A stretch of DNA of 64,000 bases, taken from assembly GCF_949774975.1 (NCBI RefSeq), contig NC_083113.1:15505690-15569689 (forward strand). The letters run 5' to 3'. Below the pieces are notes generated by a model. It was not told the DNA's origin, searched no databases, and saw only the letters and a program-made list of their open reading frames with translations. This document shows, piece after piece, positions 57,954-64,000 of this stretch (position 1 is its first letter; the number at the start of each line of letters is the position of its first letter). A program made the position numbers and the translations under genes. The DNA is from Lagenorhynchus albirostris. Lineage: Eukaryota; Chordata; Mammalia; Artiodactyla; Delphinidae.

Positions 57954-58732
57954 CATTATAATAATACAAACAGTTGTTGGCCAAGCAAAGGGATAACCTT
58001 GATGAAATGGGCAAACTCCTAGAAATACACAAATACAAAAACCAGCTCAAGAAGAAATAGATCTTAACAGACTTATAACAAAAAAGGCAATTAAATCAAT
58101 AATCACAAACATCCCAACAAAGATAAGCTCAGGGTGGCTTCACTAGCGAATTCTAGAATAATGAACACCAACACTTCTTAAAGTCTTCCCAAAAATTGAA
58201 AATTGAATTTAAGGGAAAACTTCCAAACTCATCCTATAGGTGGTCAACAATAGCTTGATATCAAAGCCAAAACCAAAACCAAAAGAAAAGTCCTAAAAGC
58301 CAGTATCCCTTATGAATATAGATGCAGATATTCTCAACACAATACTAGCGATAATATGCTAGTTATACACAGTGGCCAAGTGGAATTTATCCCAGTCCTG
58401 TGAGGGTGTTTCAATATATGAAAACCAATGTAATATCCTACATTAATAGAATGAAGAGGAAAATCTGAATAATCATATCAATTGATGCAGAAATATGTCT
58501 GAGTTAAAACTATAAATCTCTTAGAACAAAACATAGGTGTAAATCTTTGTGACCTTAGATTAATGGTTTCTTTGATATGATACCAAAAGTATAGCAATAG
58601 TAGAAAAAATAGACAAATTGGAATTCTTCAAAATTAAAAACTGTTTTGCTTCAAAGGGCACCATCAAGAAAGTAAAAGGACACCTACAAAATGGGAGAAT
58701 ATGTTTATAAATAACATATCTGATAAGTAACT

Positions 58733-59098
58733 TGTCTGAGTCCTTTTGCTATAAGGAATTCCATAGCTGAGTGGCTTTTACACAACAGAAATGTATTTCT
58801 CACAGTTCTTGAGGCTGGAAAGTACAAGATCAAGGTGCTGGCAGATTCCATGCCTGGTGAGGGTCCACTTTCTGGTTCTTAGATGGATGTCTTTTCACTG
58901 TGTCCTCACATAACAGAAGGGGCAAGTGAGCTCTCTGGGCTCTTTTATAAGGGCACTAATTCCATCTGTGAGGACTCTGCCCTCATGACATAATCATCTT
59001 CCAAAGGCCCCACCTCCAAATACCATTACATTTGTCATTAGGGTTTGACATGTGAATTTTTGTTGGGTGGGGGACACACCAACATTCAGACCATAGCA
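58733..59098 (-). mobile_element. MaLR (MST-like) solo LTR, antisense
   Basis: The complement starts TGCTATGGTCTGAATGTTGG and ends near GACTCAGACA, 366 bp in all. The interior matches the MST layout. It interrupts the sense L1. Confidence 0.75.
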
Positions 59099-59157
59099 GA
59101 ATTTGTATTTAGAATATATGAAGCACTCTTACACTTCAACAATAAAAAGAACCCCAC

Positions 59158-59508
59158 TGTTATGGACTGAGTGTGTTCCCCACCCCACCAGATTCATATG
59201 TTGAAATCCTAACCCACAACTGGAAGGTGCAGCCTTTGGGAGGTAATTAGGTCATGAGGGTGTAGTTCTCATGAATGGCATTAGTGCTGTCAAAAAAAAA
59301 GAAACAAAGAGATGAGTTTTCTCTTGGCTATGTGAAGGTATAATGAGAGGGTGGCCATCTGCAAACCAGGAAGACTGTCCATCCCAGACATCAGATCTGC
59401 CAGTGCCTTAATCTTTGACTTCTAGCTTCCAGAGCTATGAGAAATAAATGTTTGTTGTTTAAGTCACCCAATTTATGGTATTCTATTATAGCATCCTGAA
59501 CTAAGACA
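59158..59508 (+). mobile_element. MaLR (MLT1/MST-like) solo LTR, sense
   Basis: It begins TGTTATGGACTGAGTGTGTT and ends CTGAACTAAGACA. It lies 59 bp from the opposite-strand LTR at 58733-59098, so the two form an inverted pair inside the L1. Confidence 0.78.
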
Positions 59509-59805
59509 CCAATTTAAAAATTTGAAAAGGATTTGAATAGACATTTCTCCAAAGATATACAAATGGAAAATAAACATGAAAGGATGCTCAACATCATTAA
59601 GGAAAGGCAAATCAAAACCATAGGTAATAAGTACCACTTCACACCCACCAGGATGGTTATAATCTAAATGATGAAAAATAATAAGCACTGGTTTAGATGT
59701 GGGGAAATTGGAACCCTCATACATTGACACTGAGAATGATGTGGTAACTAGAAAACATTTTGGTAGTTCCTCAAAAAGTCAGATGTAGAATTACCATATG
59801 ATCTA

Positions 59806-59954
59806 TGGGACTTCCCTGGCGGTCCAGTGGTTAAGACTCCACGCTTCCACTGCACGGGGCACTGGTTTGATCCCTGGTCGAGGAACTAAGATCCTGCATG
59901 CCACTCGGCATGGCCGAAAATGAATGAATGAATGAATTAATTAATTTAAAAAAA
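59806..59954 (+). mobile_element. CHR-type SINE, short form
   Basis: The target duplication AGAATTACC(A/G)T(A/G)TGATCTA (19 bp, two mismatches) is at 59787-59805 and 59955-59973. The tail is (GAAT)n/(TTAA)n. Confidence 0.88.
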
Positions 59955-61280
59955 AGAATTACCGTGTGATCTAGGAATTCCACTCCTAGTTATATATCCA
60001 AAAGAAATAAAAATATATTTTTATTTTTTTGTCCACACAAAACTTGTACACAATGTTCAGAGCAGCAATATTCATAATAGTCAAAATGTGGAAACAATCC
60101 AAATGTCCACCCACTGATGAATGGCTAAATAAAATGTGGCAAAACCATGAAGTGGAATATTTGGGGCAATAAAAGGGAATGAAGTTCTTACCATATGATT
60201 CAGTAATTGGGTTCCTTGGTATTTACCCAAAGAATCTGAAAACTTATGTACACACAAAAACCTGCACATAGATGTTTAGAGCAGCTTTATTCATAATTGC
60301 CAAAACTTGGAAGCAACAAAGATGTCTTTTGGCGGGTGAATGAATAAACAAACTGTGGTACATCCTGCCAGTGGAATATTATTCAGTGCTAAGAAGAAAT
60401 TAGTTATCAAGTTATGCAAAGACATGAAAGAAATTTAAATTCATATTACTAAGTGAAAGCAGTCAGTCTGAAAAGGCTACATACAGTATGATATCAACTA
60501 TACAACATTCTGGAAAAGGCAAAACGAAGGACACAACAAAAAACTTATTGTTGCCAGTGGTTAGTGGGCAGGGATAAATAAATGGAACACAGGGAATTTC
60601 GGGGCAGTGAAACTACTCTATATATTATAATGGTGGATTTGTGTCATCATAACGTTATCCAAACACATACAATAAAAAATACCAAGAGTAAACTCTAATG
60701 TAAACTCTGGACTTTGGGTGATAATATGCCAATGTAGGTTCATCACCTATAACAAATGTACCACTCTAGTGGGGAATGTTGATAATGGGGGAAGCTAAGC
60801 GTGTGTGGGGGTGGGGGGTCATATGAAAAAAATCTCTGTACCTTTCACTCAATTTTGATGTGAACCTAAAACTTCTCTAAAACATAAAGTCTATTTTTTT
60901 AAAAGGAGAATGAAGTACTGATACATGCTACAACATGGATTTTGAAAACATTATGCTAATGGAAAGAAGTCAGTCATAAAACACAACATATTGTATAATC
61001 CCATTTATGTCCAGGATAGTCAAATTCATAGAAGCAGAAAGTAGATTAGCAGTTGCCAGGGCCTGGAGTGGTTGGGGGGAAATAGCGAGTGATTGTTAAT
61101 CATACTGATGGTAAGATGTAGTACATACAAATGGTAACTATGTGAGGTGATGGATGTGTTAATTAGCTTGATTGTGGTTATCATTTCAGTGTATAAATAT
61201 ATGAAAACATGTTGTACACCTTAAATATATATAATTTTAATTTGTCAATCCTACCTCAATAAAGCTGGGGGAAAAAAGGA

Positions 61281-63165
61281 ATGATGGGGGAAGAAAATGC
61301 AGTAAGTAGGATATAAAACTCTCAGCGTAAAAATATAGTCATTCTCAAAACTCTGATGCCTGGAAGGATAGTCACCAAATTGTTAACAGTGATTGCATCT
61401 GGAAGGCAATTGTATACGAGCTTCTTTCTGAAGAAAATGGTGACTATGGATTGGATGAATGGTGAATATGGCATGCCTGAGGTATAGTGAAGGAATAACT
61501 GACAAAAGCAAACATTACTTAAATTTTTTTAATTATGAAATAGTTTAAACATATAGAAAGATACAGAGAATAAAAACCCACAACCATCAATTTAGAACTG
61601 GCCAGTTATTTTTTAAAGAAATTAATGATTAAAAGATACCTCCCTTTGCATCCTTTCCTCAATCTCATTTTTCTCCCTCCCCAGAGGTCATCACAATTTG
61701 ATGATTATTTCCATAAATGTTATTACACTATTTCCATATGGTATTTAGCCATGAAAAATATACATAGTGTTGATTTGCATGTTTTCAAACTTTATATAAA
61801 TAAGTGGAACCATATCACACAAAATACTCTCTAGTTCGATTTCAATAGTTTCTGAGATGTATCCATATTGATAAAAGTATCTCTAGTTCATTAATTTCAA
61901 TTCTTATTTAAACCCTAATGATTGTTTTGCTTACCCTAAACTTTTCATTTTCACAAACAACACTGAAGTGGGTCTTCATGTACATCTCCCTGAACACATA
62001 AGGAGAGGCTCTGTAGAGGTTTAAGTGTGGAATTGCTGGGTCAAAGAGTATCCACATCTTCAACTTTACTAGATAGTGATACATTATTCTTTTTAAAAAA
62101 CTATTTTCAACTGCACTGTATGAATATTCCTATTGCTCCACATCTTCCCAGTAATAGGTACTGTGATGCTTTTTTTAATGTGATGATTTTGAAATAGTTC
62201 ATTTTATTTTTTTCCCTTACTGCCATGATATACATTGTCAATTATTTTACTACTCCCAAATCCATCCTTTCTCTACAGGTATAAACCAACTTTATCATAT
62301 GCAAAATTTCTACAAATAGATTAGATTCGATAATTTTCTTGTTCTTTAGAATTCACACTTCATAGATGAATTTCAAAACAAAGCTGTGAAATTAAAGGGC
62401 AAAAAGGCCCATTGAGGAATTTTGCTTGGAACTGCAGTGAAGTTGTAAATTAGGAGTAACTGATAACTTTTGTTATTGAGTCTCTTCAGCCTAGGCTATA
62501 TAATACCCTTCAATTTATTTTATTGTTCTTCAGTTTTCTGGGCCTAGAAAATCTATTGTTTTAACTCCATGAGGACATGGTCTTTGTATTGATCATGTTA
62601 TCTCCTCATGTCTAAATCAGTGTGTGGCAAACAATACTCAAAATTCACTGAATGAAAGTATATATATGCATGTGTGTATATATATAAATGTAGTCAAACT
62701 ACATTTGACTGTAGTTTTCTTTCCTCAGTCCCCTTTTGGTTTCAATTTTATAATCACTTGATAAAAATTTATATACTTTTTCTATGGGATGAAACAGTTT
62801 AAATGCTTTTGAAATCACCTAGATTCACCCATTCAATTACCTGGGATTGATGTCTTTTTATGCTACAGTATAAATTTCTGTTTATTGGGTTTTTGGAGTT
62901 AATTGCAATACTCTCTGTTCTTTTCTTGATCTAAGTTCTGCATTTTTCTCAGTGAATCTTCATTTTATTTAATTAGTATATCCAATTGTTTCTTTAGAAA
63001 TCTCCTAAAACTGGTTGTGTTATAGTTCTACTACTTTTGTCTATATCAATTACTCACCTAGCATACAAACACTCCCACATATATTCTAAAGTTTTTAGGT
63101 TTCCCCAGTTCTGACCTGCTGCTTCCCATGATGTTCTGCTTTATCCACTAAGGAATCTTGTTTTA
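61281..63165. other. Intergenic sequence with old LINE 3' fragments
   Basis: Text around 61700-62170 ('gtggaattgctgggtcaaag', 'gcactgtatgaatattccta') resembles the complement of L1M/HAL1 3' ends. The rest, including an ATATGTGT-type run near 62660-62690, is unassigned. No exon is visible. Confidence 0.45.
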
Positions 63166-63515
63166 GCTGTAAGGATTAAATGAGTTAATATATGTTGAGT
63201 ATGTAGAACAGTGCCTGGTGCAAAGTAGGCACTCAATGCATGTTAGCTATTATTATTAAATTGAATATCTGCTATATTTGATGTACTATGTTAAGTACTC
63301 TGCATGCAAATTTTTTACTTAATATGCACCAATCTACAATAGACACTATTTCATTTAATACTCACATTTTTACAATACAGTATCCTTTATTATCCCTATT
63401 TTAAGAATTAAAGAAAACCCTGAGGTTTAGATAAGTCAAGCAAGTTACTCAAAATCACACAATGCTACAGTAGTGGTAGAGCTATGATTTTCCAGAATCT
63501 AAGCTCTTAGACCTG
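63166..63515. mobile_element. MIR SINE relics
   Basis: Two MIR-like pieces are visible: 'gaacagtgcctggtgcaaag' with 'aggcactcaatgcatgttag' (about 63205-63250), and 'agcaagttactcaaaatcac' with 'gtagagctatgattttcc' (about 63438-63495). Both are strongly decayed. Confidence 0.6.
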
Positions 63516-63519
63516 GGAA

Positions 63520-63890
63520 GTGCCTAGTGCCCAGAGAGACTGGAATAAAATAAGGCTGAAAGGTATCTAAGAACCAGATAATGAAGCTCCTCATAGACAG
63601 TTTTAAAGACTGTGGATGCTAGCTTAAGAACAACAGCAAGCCAAAAAAACTTTTAACTGGAGGCAGTGATGTGTGTATTCTTACACTTGAAAAAGATCAG
63701 TTTGGGTGCATGGTGGAAAATGAATTTAAGGGGACCAAATGTTGATACAGGAAGACCTGTTAGAAAGCTATAGAGTGATCCAGGTGAGATGAATCTTAGA
63801 CAAGGATGACAACATTAGAGATGGAGAAAAGAGTATAAATTCCAGAAGTATTTTTGAGATAGTCTACAGGACTTGGTGATTGACTGGATT
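63520..63890 (-). mobile_element. L2 LINE 3' part, used as 3' end of the adjacent gene
   Basis: The complement contains L2 landmarks in order: text like 'caatccagtcaatcacc', then 'acttctggaatttatac', then 'gatccaggtgagat', 'aagatcagtttgggtgca' (the last two as on the + strand). The sense L2 at about 37460-37500 has the matching 'tccaatccatcatcaaatcc' and 'gaatatatccagaat'. The element runs in the same direction as the zinc-finger gene and overlaps its stop codon. Confidence 0.65.
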
Positions 63891-64000
63891 GGGTGGTGAC
63901 AGTGACTCCCCAAAATGGATTCTCTGATGATGAGCAAGGTGTGCATGCTGTCTGAAGGTTTTCTTGCATTCCTTACATTCATAGGGTCTCTCTCCAGTAT
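63864..64000 (-). CDS. C-terminal end of a neighbouring C2H2 zinc-finger gene (partial)
   Basis: Read on the - strand from the window edge, the frame gives a linker TGERPY, then one full C2H2 finger (C-X2-C, K-K-T-F, then H-X3-H ending HHQRIH), a FGE linker start, and a tail SLSPPNPVNHQVL. It stops at TAG (63864-63866). The protein is presumably a KRAB-type repressor like its neighbour, but its N-terminal exons are outside the window. Its strand makes it convergent with ZNF420. In human, ZNF585A follows ZNF420 on the opposite strand, but the tail here does not match my recollection of ZNF585A, so I give no symbol. The last 13 residues appear to come from L2 sequence. Confidence 0.85.
   Translation of the reverse strand, partial: TGERPYECKECKKTFRQHAHLAHHQRIHFGESLSPPNPVNHQVL

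Larger units (their letters stand above)
56503..61280 (+). mobile_element. Old L1 LINE, sense, long but decayed
   Basis: ORF2 endonuclease- and RT-region text ('tagttggagacttcaatact', 'cagaagttggttctttgaaa', 'atatcaattgatgcagaaat') proceeds to the 3' region ('ccagtggaatattattcagt', 'gttgccagggcctggagtgg') and ends in an A-rich tail near 61275. Three SINEs and two MaLR LTRs interrupt it. No frame of useful length remains. Confidence 0.7.

Noticed and set aside
63864..64000. Naming the right-hand gene ZNF585A or ZNF383 by position
   Set aside because: Human gene order suggests ZNF585A on this strand, but the C-terminal tail does not match my recollection of ZNF585A or ZNF383. The visible part is too short to name.

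Overview
This window is nuclear DNA from a mammal, almost certainly a cetacean or a close whippomorph relative. The main clue is about nineteen copies of tRNA-derived CHR-type SINEs (heads such as GGGCTTCCCTGGTGGC). Several are flanked by perfect or near-perfect target-site duplications (TSDs). The rest is typical mammalian: L1 LINEs of several ages, L2 and MIR relics, MaLR and ERV-like LTRs, hAT-type DNA transposons, and spliced genes of the KRAB zinc-finger class. Nothing bacterial, plasmid-borne or CRISPR-like is present.

The central gene is a complete KRAB-C2H2 zinc-finger repressor on the + strand, which I recognise as ZNF420 (also called APAK). A CpG island near 16.83-17.66 kb holds a ZNF143-type motif and a non-coding first exon ending at 17506. 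Exon 2 (27511-27599) carries a short upstream ORF and the first three codons. A classic 127-nt exon (28873-28999) encodes the KRAB-A box, and a large last exon (41244-43174) encodes a spacer, 19 intact C2H2 fingers and a decayed twentieth. The spliced product is 688 residues. No KRAB-B exon is visible.

A second zinc-finger gene enters from the right edge on the - strand. Only its last finger and a short tail (63864-64000) lie in the window. The tail, its stop codon and the 3' sequence appear to derive from an L2 LINE.

Layout: 0-7.7 kb is an old antisense L1 interrupted by a MaLR LTR and by a younger, nearly full-length antisense L1 that retains its GC-rich 5' UTR. 7.7-16.8 kb is intergenic DNA with L1 relics, a hAT element and SINEs. 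16.8-44 kb is the ZNF420 locus, with introns of about 10.0, 1.3 and 12.2 kb filled with repeats. 44-63.8 kb is intergenic L2, L1, LTR and SINE sequence. 63.86-64 kb is the 3' end of the neighbouring zinc-finger gene. The two genes are convergent, as expected in a mammalian KRAB-ZNF cluster of the human 19q13 type.

All family names come from recall of consensus features, not from database searches. TSDs were read directly from the sequence.
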